Shown: positions 9,283-19,141 of the stretch, piece by piece
How positions within the stretch are numbered: the stretch's first letter is position 1
How the letters are laid out: the number at the start of each line of letters is the position of its first letter
NCBI GenBank assembly: GCA_006212045.1
Contig: PZPK01000007.1
Span: 87,758 to 151,757 of the forward strand
Origin: Oleiphilus sp.
Lineage (GTDB): Bacteria > Pseudomonadota > Gammaproteobacteria > Pseudomonadales > Oleiphilaceae
DNA length: 64,000 nucleotides
Direction: 5' to 3'
Notes under the pieces: model-generated
Databases searched by the model: none
The model's input: the letters and a program-made list of their open reading frames with translations, nothing else
What the model was told of the DNA's origin: nothing
Made by a program: the position numbers and the translations under genes

Positions 9283-10590
9283 TTGAATAAACCTGTATCT
9301 CTTTCAAAAACAGTGATCCCCCGCGATCAACATGTGGTATCGCGAAAGCTCATCAGCCCCAATGCGCTCAAGGTCATATCACGCCTGAATTCCAGCGGTT
9401 ATGACGCGTTTCTGGTCGGTGGTGGCGTGCGCGATATTTTGCTCGGTGGTCACCCCAAAGATTTTGATATTGCAACCAACGCGCACCCCGAGCAGGTACA
9501 CGCTCTATTCCGGAATTCGCGTTTGATCGGTAGACGCTTCAAGCTTGTGCATATTCTGTTTGGGCGCGAAATTATTGAAGTCGCCACGTTCAGGGGCGGC
9601 GCGCCGGAAGAGTCAAAGCATCAACAACAATCCGATCAGGGAATGCTGATCCGGGACAACGTCTACGGGACGCTGGAAGACGATGCGCTGCGAAGGGATT
9701 TCACCGTGAATGCCCTTTATTACAGTCCAAGAGACTTTGCTGTTTATGACTTTTTGGGCGCGATGGACGATATCCGCAAGCAGAACCTGCGACTGATCGG
9801 CGCCCCTGAAACGCGCTATCGGGAAGATCCCGTACGAATGCTCAGGGCATTGCGGTTCAAAGCAAAATTGGGATTCAGCATCGAACAGAAGGCAGAACAG
9901 GCAATCCGTGATCACGCCGAGCTGATTGAAAACGTCGCGGCCGCGCGCCTGTTCGATGAAATGGTGAAACTGTTTGTCTCCGGAGCCGGTACCGAAATAT
10001 TTGAGGATCTGGTCTCCTTTGGCTTGTTCGATTATCTGTTTCCGGCGGTCGCCTATACTCTGCAAAACGATCAGATGAAATCATTCTACCGAGGCTTCAT
10101 CATCGCTGGCCTCAAGAATACGGACACCAGGGTAAAAGCGGATAAACCGGTCACCCCGGCTTTTCTGTATGCCGTGCTGCTTTGGCCGGAAGTCGAACGT
10201 TTCTGGCATCAACATATGAACGAAGGTATCCCGGAGTTTCCGGCTTTGCAGCAGGCCGGTCAAAAAGCGATCCAAGAACAACTCGCCTTTATTTCGATTC
10301 CCAAGCGTTTTTCTCTGATGATGAAGGAGATCTGGGAATTTCAGATTCGACTGAAAAAAACACGGGGGCGATCGCCTCAGCAACTGGTTCAGCACAAGCG
10401 CTTTCGCGCCGCCTATGATTTTCTGTTGTTGCGAGAGCTCGCCGGACAAGACCTCGATGGCCTGGGTGACTGGTGGACCGAATTCCAGAAGAAACATCCT
10501 GCGCCACCGCCTTCGGAGCGCCATCAGAACGATCCTGACAACAAACCCAAGCGATCAAGGCGTCCACGAAACCGCAAACCCAGGAATTAA
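9283..10590 (+). CDS. pcnB: Poly(A) polymerase I
   Basis: 435-aa nucleotidyltransferase that adds 3' poly(A) tails to RNAs and promotes their decay. The N-terminal head has VGGGVRDILLG (45-55) and the metal-binding D60/D62 in KDFDIAT, then GRRFKLVHILFGREIIEVATFRG, all typical of the PcnB/tRNA-NTase family. The very basic C-terminal tail (PKRSRRPRNRKPRN) fits PcnB, not Cca. The start is given as TTG 9283. The enterobacterial pcnB also uses a rare start codon, but another in-frame non-ATG codon (GTG 9313) is possible. It is followed by folK after 5 bp, as in other gammaproteobacteria. Confidence 0.94.
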   Translation: MNKPVSLSKTVIPRDQHVVSRKLISPNALKVISRLNSSGYDAFLVGGGVRDILLGGHPKDFDIATNAHPEQVHALFRNSRLIGRRFKLVHILFGREIIEVATFRGGAPEESKHQQQSDQGMLIRDNVYGTLEDDALRRDFTVNALYYSPRDFAVYDFLGAMDDIRKQNLRLIGAPETRYREDPVRMLRALRFKAKLGFSIEQKAEQAIRDHAELIENVAAARLFDEMVKLFVSGAGTEIFEDLVSFGLFDYLFPAVAYTLQNDQMKSFYRGFIIAGLKNTDTRVKADKPVTPAFLYAVLLWPEVERFWHQHMNEGIPEFPALQQAGQKAIQEQLAFISIPKRFSLMMKEIWEFQIRLKKTRGRSPQQLVQHKRFRAAYDFLLLRELAGQDLDGLGDWWTEFQKKHPAPPPSERHQNDPDNKPKRSRRPRNRKPRN

Positions 10591-10595
10591 TAAGC

Positions 10596-11090
10596 GTGGG
10601 TGAACAGATTCTCATCGGAATTGGCAGTAATCTGGATGGCCCGGTACAGCAGGTAAACAAAGCCTTACATGCCCTGGATTCTGTGGCACAAACAGCTCTA
10701 CTCAGACATTCTTCACTTTATCTTAGCAAGCCACAAGGCCCACAGGACCAGGAAGATTTCTGCAACGCAGCTGCCCTGCTGCACACTTCGCTCGCTCCCG
10801 TTGATCTGTTACTGGCACTGCAATCGATAGAGAATGACTGTGGACGCATTAAAACCAGGCATTGGGGAGAGCGTGTGATCGACCTTGATATCCTGTTCTA
10901 CGGCCAGCAACAGATAAGCATCGACGAGCCGGACCTTCAGGTACCTCACCCTTTCGCTTGCCAGCGGGATTTTGTTCTCCAGCCTGTCCTGGAAATTTGT
11001 CCGGACTGGCGGCTTCCCGACGGTAAGCGGCTCGCTAGCTGCCTCGCCGGGGTGACCAGTCATAACCTGAGGCGAATCACCGCGGCATAA
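10596..11090 (+). CDS. folK: Dihydropterin pyrophosphokinase (HPPK), copy 1
   Basis: 164-aa 6-hydroxymethyl-7,8-dihydropterin pyrophosphokinase, which transfers pyrophosphate from ATP to the pterin in folate synthesis. It begins ILIGIGSNLDGP (family motif G-GSNL) and contains RHWGERVIDLDILFY, the HPPK signature R-x2-R..DLDIL with metal-binding aspartates. The start is GTG 10596, five bases after the pcnB stop. It belongs to the pcnB-folK-panB-panC cluster conserved in gammaproteobacteria. A second, different folK lies at 14494-14979. Confidence 0.95.
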   Translation: MGEQILIGIGSNLDGPVQQVNKALHALDSVAQTALLRHSSLYLSKPQGPQDQEDFCNAAALLHTSLAPVDLLLALQSIENDCGRIKTRHWGERVIDLDILFYGQQQISIDEPDLQVPHPFACQRDFVLQPVLEICPDWRLPDGKRLASCLAGVTSHNLRRITAA

Positions 11091-11106
11091 ACCTTGTGAT
11101 GGAATT

Positions 11107-11139
11107 CACAAGAAGCTACCCTAATCGGGCTTTCTTGTG
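11107..11139 (+). promoter_or_regulatory. Hairpin in the panB leader
   Basis: Imperfect inverted repeat CACAAGAAGC / GCTTTCTTGTG (one bulged T) with a further ACCC/GGG pairing inside the loop, between folK and panB. It ends about 18 nt before the panB start, just ahead of the AAGGA ribosome site. There is no T-tract, so it is a possible leader structure or RNA-processing site and not a clear terminator. Confidence 0.4.
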
Positions 11140-11156
11140 TACGTAAGGATGAAACA

Positions 11157-11954
11157 ATGAGTTTGACGACCACTCAAAGCCTGTTCAAGTTGAAGCAACA
11201 GGGCGAAAAATTCAGTTGCATCACCGCATATGATGCTGCATTTGCACACCTTGCAGAAGAAGCAGGGATTGATGTGCTGCTAATCGGTGATTCCCTGGGT
11301 ATGGTACTTCAGGGTCAAAGCAGCACATTACCTGTTTCGATGGGTGACATGGTCTACCACACTCAATGCGTTGCACGCGGTGCCAAAAACGCTCTGATCA
11401 TGGCAGATCTGCCTTTTATGGCAAACAATACGGTTGAAGATACCCTCATGCATTCAGGTCAATTGATGAAGGCTGGCGCACATATCGTCAAACTGGAAGG
11501 CGAAGCCTGGCTGGCCGATGCCATCGTTGAGTTAAGCCGACGCGGCATCCCGGTTTGCGCACACCTGGGTTTAACACCACAAAGCGTCAATAAACTGGGC
11601 GGCTACAGGGTACAAGGAAAAGGCAACGAAGAGGCTGAACGCATCAAGCAAGCCTGCCTGGATCTTGAAGCCGCCGGTGCAGATCTACTGCTTCTGGAAT
11701 GTGTGCCGACCGAACTGGCGGACGCGATCACCCGGAACGCCAGTATTCCAGTGATTGGCATAGGCGCCGGGAATGTCACCGATGGCCAGGTATTGGTCAT
11801 GCATGACATGCTTGGCGTTACCTCGGGCCATCGCCCGAAATTCGTAAAAGATTTCATGGCAGAAAGCGCATCCGTTCTTGAAGCCTTTCAGCGCTACAAT
11901 CAGGCCGTGAAATCAGGCGATTTCCCGGGGCCGGAACATAGTTTTGGAGCCTGA
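11157..11954 (+). CDS. panB: 3-methyl-2-oxobutanoate hydroxymethyltransferase
   Basis: 265-aa ketopantoate hydroxymethyltransferase: it adds a hydroxymethyl group from methylene-tetrahydrofolate to 2-oxoisovalerate, the first step of pantothenate synthesis. Typical motifs are ITAYDAAFA near 23-31, LIGDSLGMV (metal-binding Asp of the GDS), [21 protein letters not shown] and IPVIGIGAG. An AAGGA ribosome site precedes ATG 11157. It is separated by only 2 bp from panC, so the two enzymes of the pathway are translated from one message. Confidence 0.97.
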   Translation: MSLTTTQSLFKLKQQGEKFSCITAYDAAFAHLAEEAGIDVLLIGDSLGMVLQGQSSTLPVSMGDMVYHTQCVARGAKNALIMADLPFMANNTVEDTLMHSGQLMKAGAHIVKLEGEAWLADAIVELSRRGIPVCAHLGLTPQSVNKLGGYRVQGKGNEEAERIKQACLDLEAAGADLLLLECVPTELADAITRNASIPVIGIGAGNVTDGQVLVMHDMLGVTSGHRPKFVKDFMAESASVLEAFQRYNQAVKSGDFPGPEHSFGA

Positions 11955-11956
11955 AT

Positions 11957-12811
11957 ATGCTGACCACAGTACATACGGTTCAAGATCTCCGCGACTATGT
12001 CGGTAAGGCACGTAGAAGTGGCCAGCGTATATCATTTGTCCCCACGATGGGCAATTTGCATGAAGGCCACCTCGCCCTGATTGATGAAGCGCGGCAGCTC
12101 GGTAATGTGGTAGTCGCCAGCATTTTCGTGAATCCCATGCAGTTTGGGGAGAATGAAGATCTGGATGCCTACCCCAGAACACTCGACGCAGACAAGAAAG
12201 GTCTGGAAGCGCATGGCTGTGATCTGCTTTTCGCACCAAGCGTGAACGAAGTGTATCCTGCAGGTACGGCGCAGGAAACCAGGGTAGAAGTCCCCGGCTT
12301 GTCAGCCCTGCATTGCGGTACCAGTCGTCCCGGACACTTTACCGGTGTCGCAACGGTGGTGAGCAAGCTGTTTAATATGGTTCAACCCGATATCGCGGTA
12401 TTTGGCCAAAAGGATTTTCAACAACTGGCTGTGATACGCAAGATGGTGCTGGATTTGTGTTTCCCGATCGAGATCATCGGGGTCGCGACCTCCCGGGAAA
12501 ATTCCGGTCTCGCACGTAGTTCCAGAAACGGTTATTTATCAGATGCCGAGAAAAAACAGGCGGCACAGATTTATCAGATTCTGGAATACTGCAGCACACA
12601 ACTAATTCAACACGACGCCAGCCTCGAAACGATCAGGCAGCAGGCCGCCCAAAAACTCACGGCGCTAGGTTTTCGTATCGACTATCTCAATTTTGCAAAT
12701 CCGGTCACCCTTGAAATGGCAAAAGACGGCGATCCTGAAATCGTTATTCTTATCGCGGTATGGCTGGGAAATACACGCCTGATTGATAATATGACGGTAT
12801 CGCTGAATTAA
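11957..12811 (+). CDS. panC: Pantothenate synthetase
   Basis: 284-aa pantoate-beta-alanine ligase that makes pantothenate from pantoate, beta-alanine and ATP. The adenylate-forming HIGH-type motif HEGH is at 35-38 within VPTMGNLHEGHLALI. FVNPMQFG, FGQKDFQQL and the SSRNGYLS (KMSKS-equivalent) signatures are all present. It starts two bases after panB. panD is not in the window. Length equals that of other gammaproteobacterial PanC enzymes. Confidence 0.97.
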   Translation: MLTTVHTVQDLRDYVGKARRSGQRISFVPTMGNLHEGHLALIDEARQLGNVVVASIFVNPMQFGENEDLDAYPRTLDADKKGLEAHGCDLLFAPSVNEVYPAGTAQETRVEVPGLSALHCGTSRPGHFTGVATVVSKLFNMVQPDIAVFGQKDFQQLAVIRKMVLDLCFPIEIIGVATSRENSGLARSSRNGYLSDAEKKQAAQIYQILEYCSTQLIQHDASLETIRQQAAQKLTALGFRIDYLNFANPVTLEMAKDGDPEIVILIAVWLGNTRLIDNMTVSLN

Positions 12812-12854
12812 AGCGGGCCAGATACCATGCAAGATCATTCAACAAGGAAGCAAT

Positions 12855-14504
12855 ATGACATTGCAGCAGTATAAAACTGACTCGGTTCTCCGACAGCATC
12901 TGGACCGCATTCAGCACCAATCGATGCGCGAGCTGTTTACCTCCGATGCAACGCGCTTCGATCAGTTTTCGGTACAGGGACCGGAAATATTTCTCGATTA
13001 TTCAAAGAACCGAATAGACCGTGGGATTCTCAATAGCCTCATAGATCTGGCAGATGAAGCTGGCTTGAGTCATGCCATTGAGCAAATGTTCGCCGGTCAG
13101 GCCATCAACACGACGGAAGATCGACCGGCCTTGCATGTCGCTTTGAGAAATTCCGTGGGCAACGATGTTGTTGTCAATGAAGTCGAGGTCACCAGGGAGG
13201 TGAACCGGGTACAACAACAGATGTTTGCATTTGCTGAAGAAATTCACCGAGGCAAGCAACTTGGCTACAGTGGCCAGCCGATTGATACCTTGGTCAGCAT
13301 TGGCATAGGCGGTTCTTATCTGGGCCCGCTATTGGTCAATCGTGCACTTGCGCCATTTCGTATTGCCGGCCTGGAAACACATTTTGTTGCCAATATCGAT
13401 CCCACGGACCTAACCCGGGTGCTGGATCGAATCGATCCCGAAACAACTCTTTTTCTTGTGCAATCGAAGTCTTTTCGGACGCAGGAGACACTGGAAAATG
13501 CCAATGCAGCAAAGCAGTGGCTGCTCAATCAAGGGGCAAAAGAGAGCGATATTTCAAAACACTTCGCGGCAGTAAGTGCTAACGTACCGGCAGCGGTTGC
13601 GTTTGGGATCAGTGCGGAGCGCGTGTTTCCGATGTGGGACTGGGTCGGTGGCCGATACTCACTCTGGTCTGCCATTGGCTTACCCATTCTATTTCAGTTT
13701 GGGCGCGAAGTGTTTGAGGCCTTGCTGCTTGGCGCGCACAAGATGGACCGTCACTTTCAAACCACGCACTTCGATCAGAATCTTCCGGTTTTACTGGCAT
13801 TGATTGGCATCTGGTACCACAACTATTTCGGGGCAAGCACACATGCGGTGCTGCCCTACGAGCAGTATCTGGAACATCTCCCGGCTTACCTTCAACAACT
13901 GGACATGGAGAGCAATGGCAAATCGGTATCCAGGAACGGCTCAGCTATCCAATACCAGACAGGTCCAGTGATATGGGGAGGCATTGGATGTAACGGGCAG
14001 CATGCCTACCATCAACTATTGCACCAGGGAAGCCAAATGGTGCCGGTGGACTTTATCGTCTCGCTCACAAGCCATCACAACATTGCGAACCACCATACAC
14101 ATCTCTTTGCCAATTGTTTGGCCCAATCACAAGCACTCATGAATGGCAAAAGCAGGGAGGAAGCATATCAGGAGCTTATTGGTGGTGGCATGACAGATCA
14201 ACACGCCGCGTCGCTGGCACCACACAAGGTCATCGCAGGAAACAAGCCCTCCAATACTCTCGTACTCGATAAACTCTGCCCCCAATCATTGGGTAGCCTG
14301 ATCGCTTTGTACGAGCACAAGGTATTTGTTCAGGGGATAATCTGGAATATCAATTCCTTTGACCAGTGGGGCGTGGAACTGGGTAAAACCCTTGAACAAG
14401 GAATCTATCAGAATCTAGGCACTGAAAGCGTGCCCCAACAAAGCGGTCTGGACAGCTCCACGGAGGGGCTGATCAAAAAATACTGGCAAAGCATCAGAAA
14501 CTGA
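12855..14504 (+). CDS. pgi: Glucose-6-phosphate isomerase
   Basis: 549-aa phosphoglucose isomerase interconverting glucose-6-phosphate and fructose-6-phosphate in glycolysis and gluconeogenesis. It shows the two family signatures: the sugar-phosphate-binding SIGIGGSYLGP and DWVGGRYSLWSAIGLP, and the C-terminal signature around KVFVQGIIWNINSFDQWGVELGK. Its length equals that of the E. coli enzyme. An AAGGAAGCAAT leader precedes ATG 12855. It is the last gene of the plus-strand run that begins at dksA and converges on the minus-strand folK copy 2, the stop codons lying about 10 bp from each other. Confidence 0.98.
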   Translation: MTLQQYKTDSVLRQHLDRIQHQSMRELFTSDATRFDQFSVQGPEIFLDYSKNRIDRGILNSLIDLADEAGLSHAIEQMFAGQAINTTEDRPALHVALRNSVGNDVVVNEVEVTREVNRVQQQMFAFAEEIHRGKQLGYSGQPIDTLVSIGIGGSYLGPLLVNRALAPFRIAGLETHFVANIDPTDLTRVLDRIDPETTLFLVQSKSFRTQETLENANAAKQWLLNQGAKESDISKHFAAVSANVPAAVAFGISAERVFPMWDWVGGRYSLWSAIGLPILFQFGREVFEALLLGAHKMDRHFQTTHFDQNLPVLLALIGIWYHNYFGASTHAVLPYEQYLEHLPAYLQQLDMESNGKSVSRNGSAIQYQTGPVIWGGIGCNGQHAYHQLLHQGSQMVPVDFIVSLTSHHNIANHHTHLFANCLAQSQALMNGKSREEAYQELIGGGMTDQHAASLAPHKVIAGNKPSNTLVLDKLCPQSLGSLIALYEHKVFVQGIIWNINSFDQWGVELGKTLEQGIYQNLGTESVPQQSGLDSSTEGLIKKYWQSIRN

Positions 14505-14979
14505 AGGGTACTTCCCATAACTCCTGATCTTTAGCCAGCCTTGCGTAGAGTTCCTGCATAGACTGTCCGGACTTGGGATCCAGCAGATCAGGGGCCAGTT
14601 TAGCCATCGGCAGTAAAACAAAGGCATTGAAGTAGAGCTCCGGTCTTGGAAGCTCGATGCCCTCGGAGCAACAGATCAGATCTCCAAAAAGCACGATATC
14701 AATATCCATGGTTCGGGACGAAAACCGAACCGCACTGCGCACTCTCCCGAGCTCCTGTTCAAGTTGCTTCAAATAAACGACCAAAGCAGACAGTGATACA
14801 TCACACTCCAGCCTGACAATCAGGTTCAGAAAATTGTCACCGTCAAAACCTACTGCCTTGCTTTCGTATACGGGGGAAAGTTCCAGTTGACCAAATCGCG
14901 CTTGCAGGGCACACAACGCCGCACGAATATTGGCTTCTTTATCGATATTACTACCCAGGCTCAGATAGGCAGTGGTCAT
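14494..14979 (-). CDS. folK: Dihydropterin pyrophosphokinase (HPPK), copy 2
   Basis: 161-aa second HPPK paralog. It starts AYLSLGSNIDKE and carries the signature region RFSSRTMDIDIVLFGD with the metal-binding DIDI aspartates, then LPRPELYFNAFVLLP. It is clearly different from the copy at 10596 (DLDILFYG; PHPFACQRDFVL). It overlaps folB by 4 bp, so folB-folK form a compact folate unit downstream of tsaD. Its 3' end overlaps the end of pgi by 11 bp on the opposite strand. Gammaproteobacteria with both a pcnB-linked and a folB-linked folK are known. Which copy is the main enzyme cannot be told from sequence. Confidence 0.93.
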   Translation of the reverse strand: MTTAYLSLGSNIDKEANIRAALCALQARFGQLELSPVYESKAVGFDGDNFLNLIVRLECDVSLSALVVYLKQLEQELGRVRSAVRFSSRTMDIDIVLFGDLICCSEGIELPRPELYFNAFVLLPMAKLAPDLLDPKSGQSMQELYARLAKDQELWEVPFSF

Positions 14980-15338
14980 CGTTCACGCCTCATCTTCACT
15001 CCCACATTATCTGTCGCTGGAACAGCTCCGGGTTTGAGAAGAACAATTTCGAGTGATTGAAATGCAAATTTCTCCAGCAACAGATCACACATACACGCTG
15101 CCAGATGTTCCAACAAATCAAAATGCCGGGAGTGCGCTAGTTGGACAAGCGCATCACAAACATCCACGTAACTGATCGCATCTTCTATGCGGTCAGTGCT
15201 CGAAGCTCTGGAAGTGACATATTCTGCTTCAAGATTCAGGACCAGGGTTTGTCTGACCTGCTTTTCCCAATCAAATACGCCGATAGAGGTGTCGAATTGC
15301 AGTCGATCAACGATGATACTTTGAACTTGCTTGTTCAA
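14976..15338 (-). CDS. folB: Dihydroneopterin aldolase
   Basis: About 120-aa FolB, which converts dihydroneopterin to hydroxymethyl-dihydropterin (some also epimerise it), directly before HPPK in the pathway. Typical features are [13 protein letters not shown] near the N-terminus (family GxxxxE) and the C-terminal [14 protein letters not shown] place the start at TTG 15338, which overlaps the tsaD stop as TTGA and gives the usual family length. The open frame runs back to 15380, but the extra N-terminal residues do not look like FolB. Order tsaD-folB-folK on the minus strand suggests one transcript. Confidence 0.93.
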   Translation of the reverse strand: MNKQVQSIIVDRLQFDTSIGVFDWEKQVRQTLVLNLEAEYVTSRASSTDRIEDAISYVDVCDALVQLAHSRHFDLLEHLAACMCDLLLEKFAFQSLEIVLLKPGAVPATDNVGVKMRRER

Positions 15339-16387
15339 ACTGCGGACTCCGAAAATGGACTCAACTCGTTCAAGGGCCAACGAGGTCTGACCTGAATCGT
15401 CTGATCAGACCGTTCACCCGCCTGCAAGCGTTTACAACCTGCAAACGCGATCATCGCCCCGTTATCAGTGCAGAACTCTGGTCGCGCATAGAAAACCCTG
15501 GCATTCATTTTCGCTACCATTTGCTCGAGTGAATGGCGCAATTGGCTGTTGGCGCTGACGCCCCCGGCAATCACCAGGGTTGAAAACCCGCTTTGCTCCA
15601 AAGCCCGCTTGCATTTGATGCGCAAAGTATCCACGACTGCATTTTCAAAAGCGAGTGCAATACTGGCCCTGGCCGTTTCGTCCAGCTTGTCTTGCTGCCT
15701 GAACGTAGCAATGGTATTGAGCGTATAGGTTTTCAAACCGCTGAAACTAAAATCCAAGCCAGGGCGATCCGTCATTGGTCGCGGGAACCTCACCGGTTCT
15801 TCTACCCCCTGCTCTCTCGCCTTCGCCGCCATCGCTGCAATATGCGGCCCACCCGGGTAGTCCAGATCCAGCATTTTTGCCGCTTTGTCGAACGCTTCTC
15901 CGGCAGCATCATCCAAAGACTCCCCCATCAGCTCATAGTCCCCGAAGCCTTTCACGGAAACCAATTGCGTATGGCCTCCGGACACGAGTAGACCTACAAA
16001 AGGGAATTCAGGCGGTTGATCTTCCAACATTGGCGCAAGCAAATGTCCTTCCATATGATGCACGCCAACAATGGGGACATTCAACGCCATGGCCAAAGAT
16101 TGTGCAATCGCAGCCCCGGCCATTAAGGCGCCCACCAAACCCGGACCCGAAGTATAGGCAATGGCACTAATATCGCTCTTTTCAAGATTGGCATCGCCAA
16201 GGACCTGATCAATCAATGGCAAGGTTTTGTTGATATGGTCACGTGAAGCCAGCTCTGGCACCACACCACCATAATCAGCGTGAGTGGCCACCTGGGAATA
16301 AAGCGCATGTGACAGTAAACCGGCCTTGCTGTCATAAAGGGCGATTCCGGTTTCGTCACAAGAGGTTTCAATACCTAGTACTATCAT
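15335..16387 (-). CDS. tsaD: tRNA N6-adenosine threonylcarbamoyltransferase TsaD
   Basis: ASKHA-fold protein that, with TsaB and TsaE, transfers threonylcarbamoyl to A37 of ANN-decoding tRNAs. It starts [14 protein letters not shown], carries the metal-binding HHMEGH motif, [13 protein letters not shown] and the C-terminal [13 protein letters not shown] 16387 gives about 350 aa, the family length. ATG 16399 four codons upstream is also possible, and neither has a strong ribosome site. In many gammaproteobacteria tsaD is divergent from rpsU-dnaG-rpoD; here that partner block is replaced by ppx. Confidence 0.96.
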   Translation of the reverse strand: MIVLGIETSCDETGIALYDSKAGLLSHALYSQVATHADYGGVVPELASRDHINKTLPLIDQVLGDANLEKSDISAIAYTSGPGLVGALMAGAAIAQSLAMALNVPIVGVHHMEGHLLAPMLEDQPPEFPFVGLLVSGGHTQLVSVKGFGDYELMGESLDDAAGEAFDKAAKMLDLDYPGGPHIAAMAAKAREQGVEEPVRFPRPMTDRPGLDFSFSGLKTYTLNTIATFRQQDKLDETARASIALAFENAVVDTLRIKCKRALEQSGFSTLVIAGGVSANSQLRHSLEQMVAKMNARVFYARPEFCTDNGAMIAFAGCKRLQAGERSDQTIQVRPRWPLNELSPFSESAV

Positions 16388-16470
16388 TTCGTCGGTCATT
16401 TGTACGTCGCAGGAGGGCGGCAAGACTAGCAAACTAGACGGCTGAACTCTACGAAATTCCGGTAAGGAAT

Positions 16471-18018
16471 TTATACAACGTCCAGTCTAAAGCCAGCTTT
16501 ATCCAACTGATACTGTTCTTCCTCGACATTCGCTATCGTCAGTGGGTGCTTACTTTTCCATTCTTCATCGAGCTCCAAGCGTAAATGCTTACTGCCGATG
16601 GCTCTCAGTCTGAATGTGGTTTCTCCTGAAATACGATTGGCAGTCATCACAATAGCCAAACGAAACAGCACGCATAATTGAAGTAATTGCTTCGCCTCCG
16701 GTTTATCGAGATTTAGCTGGTCGATCACCGTCGTGGCGAATCGACGGCGATGCAAACGAATCAGTGCTGCCAGAATGCTTTTTGTACGATCTGTAAAGCC
16801 CGGCAAATCCGAGTGCTGTATCAGATAAGCGCCATGCTTATGGTGCTGGGTATGGGAGATGGCCAAGCCCAACTCATAAATTCTGGCCGCCCAGCTTAAG
16901 AAGTTTTCTGCCTCTTCCGAGTCCAGTTTCCAGTCATTCCTGACCTGATTGAAGGCATGCAGGGCGGTCATCTCGACACGTTCACATTGCCCGGTATCAA
17001 TGTGGTAACGTTGTTGAATTGAGCGGATGGTTCGGGAGCGCACATTTTCATGAGAATTGCGCCCCAGAATATCGTAGAGCAAGCCTTCACGAAGCGCGCC
17101 GGGATTAAAATGCATCTCGCTGATTTTAAAGACCTTGATAACCGCATAAAGAATGGAAAAACCGGCCGCAAAGGTAGAACAGCGATCCGGCTTGATACCC
17201 AGCTCGACCAGATCCTTAATATTACCCAGTGCCAACATTTTTGCCTGCAGGGCTTTCATCGCGGCCAGTGTAATGGTGCCATCGGAAATCCCGGAGTACG
17301 CCAATGCATTGGCAACTGCCTTGATCGACCCAGAGGATCCGACACTCTCGTCCCAACCCACTGCCCGGTAGTCTTTCTTGATCATCAGTAGTTCACGTGA
17401 AGCTTCCAACTCTGCTTTTTTAAACTGGGACTTGTTCAGGCGATTCTCACTGAAATAGCGGTCGCGAAACGAAATACAGCCCATATGAAGACTTTCCAGC
17501 AACAGAGGTTCAAAGCGTTGACCGATCACTATCTCGGTACTTCCGCCACCGATGTCGATGACCAGCCGCTTGCCTCCATCATCAGCCATACTATGCGCGA
17601 CACCCAAATAGATCAGTCGCGCCTCTTCACGCCCTGAGATAATTTCAATCGGAAAGCCGATCTTTTCCTGGGCGATTCGGATGAAAGCACTTCTGTTCTT
17701 CGCCATGCGTAGCGCATTGGTACCCACGATCTGTACATACGAGTCATCAAAAAGCCGTATCCGCTGATGAAACCGCTCAAGGCAGGCAATTGCTCTCTCC
17801 TGGGCGGCCTCGCTTAACTTGCCATCGGTTCCGATGCCGGCGGCCAGCTGCACTTTCTCGCCGTGGGTTTCGATAATGCGCAATTCGCCATGGCTTTGTC
17901 TGGCAATCACCATATGAAAACTGTTTGAACCAAGGTCCAAAGCAGCAATGTATTGATCATGGCCTGGGGAAGACTGTTCTTGTTTGTCCGACAACACGTC
18001 CTTGAAATCCTCTAACAA
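16471..18018 (-). CDS. ppx: Exopolyphosphatase / guanosine pentaphosphatase family (Ppx)
   Basis: 515-aa Ppx/GppA-family phosphatase releasing phosphate from polyphosphate chains (some members hydrolyse pppGpp). It has the ASKHA phosphate-1 motif [14 protein letters not shown] and phosphate-2 region [12 protein letters not shown], followed by a long C-terminal helical HD-like domain ([28 protein letters not shown]). Length matches E. coli Ppx more closely than GppA. It is divergent from trxA with a 103-bp shared promoter region, as in Pseudomonas. No ppk is in the window. Confidence 0.92.
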   Translation of the reverse strand: MLEDFKDVLSDKQEQSSPGHDQYIAALDLGSNSFHMVIARQSHGELRIIETHGEKVQLAAGIGTDGKLSEAAQERAIACLERFHQRIRLFDDSYVQIVGTNALRMAKNRSAFIRIAQEKIGFPIEIISGREEARLIYLGVAHSMADDGGKRLVIDIGGGSTEIVIGQRFEPLLLESLHMGCISFRDRYFSENRLNKSQFKKAELEASRELLMIKKDYRAVGWDESVGSSGSIKAVANALAYSGISDGTITLAAMKALQAKMLALGNIKDLVELGIKPDRCSTFAAGFSILYAVIKVFKISEMHFNPGALREGLLYDILGRNSHENVRSRTIRSIQQRYHIDTGQCERVEMTALHAFNQVRNDWKLDSEEAENFLSWAARIYELGLAISHTQHHKHGAYLIQHSDLPGFTDRTKSILAALIRLHRRRFATTVIDQLNLDKPEAKQLLQLCVLFRLAIVMTANRISGETTFRLRAIGSKHLRLELDEEWKSKHPLTIANVEEEQYQLDKAGFRLDVV

Positions 18019-18074
18019 GGCTATATATTAGCGGGTAGGAAATTGATTCTAAGCCATTCCCCCTGTCAATAACA

Positions 18075-18103
18075 TTGTACGGGGCGGCTTTCCCGCTTTA
18101 ATT
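18075..18103 (+). promoter_or_regulatory. Candidate sigma-70 promoter of trxA
   Basis: TTGTAC (18075-18080), 17-bp spacer, TTAATT (18098-18103) in the short divergent region between ppx and trxA. The -10 is imperfect and the implied leader only about 10-15 nt, so confidence is moderate. Confidence 0.4.
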
Positions 18104-18121
18104 TAAACTTGGATAATTACG

Positions 18122-18448
18122 ATGAGCGATAACATAGTCAACGTAACGGATGCTTCTTTCGAACAGGAAGTATTGAATTCTGATATCCCCGTATTGGTGG
18201 ATTACTGGGCTGAATGGTGCGGCCCATGTAAAATGATTGCGCCAGTGCTCGAAGAAATTGCGGACGATTACGCGGGTAAGATCAAAATCTGCAAACTCAA
18301 TATAGATGAAAATGAACAAACGCCACCCAAGTTTAATATTCGGGGTATCCCGACCTTGATGCTGTTCAAGAATGGCAATGTCGATGCAACCAAAGTCGGT
18401 GCATTATCAAAGTCTCAGCTGACAGCCTTTGTAGACAGCAACCTCTGA
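18122..18448 (+). CDS. trxA: Thioredoxin 1
   Basis: 108-aa thioredoxin, the general cytoplasmic dithiol reductant. Active site WCGPC in the context [14 protein letters not shown], cis-Pro in [11 protein letters not shown], and the C-terminal stretch [11 protein letters not shown] are all standard. Length is that of E. coli TrxA. It is transcribed alone: a divergent promoter region lies upstream and an intrinsic terminator follows 28 bp after the stop. In many relatives rho follows trxA, but here mobA follows. Confidence 0.98.
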   Translation: MSDNIVNVTDASFEQEVLNSDIPVLVDYWAEWCGPCKMIAPVLEEIADDYAGKIKICKLNIDENEQTPPKFNIRGIPTLMLFKNGNVDATKVGALSKSQLTAFVDSNL

Positions 18449-18476
18449 TCTCAACCGGATTGAAAAGCAGCAAATG

Positions 18477-18501
18477 GGCGAGAAAATTTCTCGCCTTTTT
18501 T
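18477..18501 (+). terminator. Intrinsic terminator of trxA
   Basis: GC-containing stem GGCGAGA/TCTCGCC (extendable by three A-T pairs) immediately followed by a run of six T and then GTTTT. Classic Rho-independent terminator, 28 bp after the trxA stop. Confidence 0.9.
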
Positions 18502-18523
18502 GTTTTCGATGTAAGGGTAAAGC

Positions 18524-19141
18524 GTGTCTAAGAGGGTTGACGGAGGGATACTGGCAGGTGGTCTTTCACGAAGAATGGCAGGTCAGAACAAGGGCCTGGC
18601 AATCTTCAGGGGCCGGCCCATGGTGCAATGGATCGCAGAATCGCTGCGTCCGTTTGTCCAGCAACTGGCCATTAACTGTAACAATGATCAGGACAACTAC
18701 CTTCCGTTTGCCGATCTTGTATGCGGGGATCGGCATGAAGGTTTTCGTGGACCTCTATGCGGTTTGCACAGTTTGCTTTGTGCGAGCGAGGCGGACTATT
18801 TACTGACCTCCAGCTGCGACACACCGATGCTGAACGCCTCCTATGGTGAATCAATGCTAGCAGCGCTCCAATCTGACCTGGTATCCGGTAACCCCCCTGC
18901 GCTGGTTTATTGTGCACGGAGCAATCTGCGCGTGCACCCTACCCACCTCCTGATCGCTCGACAAAGCATCAAGAGCCTCGAAGACGCCATCAACAAAGAC
19001 CAGCTTCGGGCAATGGACTGGCTCTCCTCACAACACCCGGCCTATGTGGATTTCAGCGACCAGAATATCTTTGTCAACTGTAATCGCCCGGAAGATCTGA
19101 AGTCCTTTGAAAGCGATCGGTCACACAAAAGCCCCGACTGA
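18524..19141 (+). CDS. mobA: Molybdenum cofactor guanylyltransferase
   Basis: 205-aa MobA: transfers GMP from GTP to molybdopterin to form the MGD cofactor used by DMSO-reductase-family enzymes. It has the nucleotide-binding LAGGLSRRMAGQNKGLA loop near residues 10-27, GPLCGLHSLL, and the Mg-binding SCDTPML. The start is GTG 18524. No other molybdenum genes or molybdoenzymes are in this window, so the partner is unknown. The gene is isolated between the trxA terminator and a small ORF. Confidence 0.92.
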   Translation: MSKRVDGGILAGGLSRRMAGQNKGLAIFRGRPMVQWIAESLRPFVQQLAINCNNDQDNYLPFADLVCGDRHEGFRGPLCGLHSLLCASEADYLLTSSCDTPMLNASYGESMLAALQSDLVSGNPPALVYCARSNLRVHPTHLLIARQSIKSLEDAINKDQLRAMDWLSSQHPAYVDFSDQNIFVNCNRPEDLKSFESDRSHKSPD

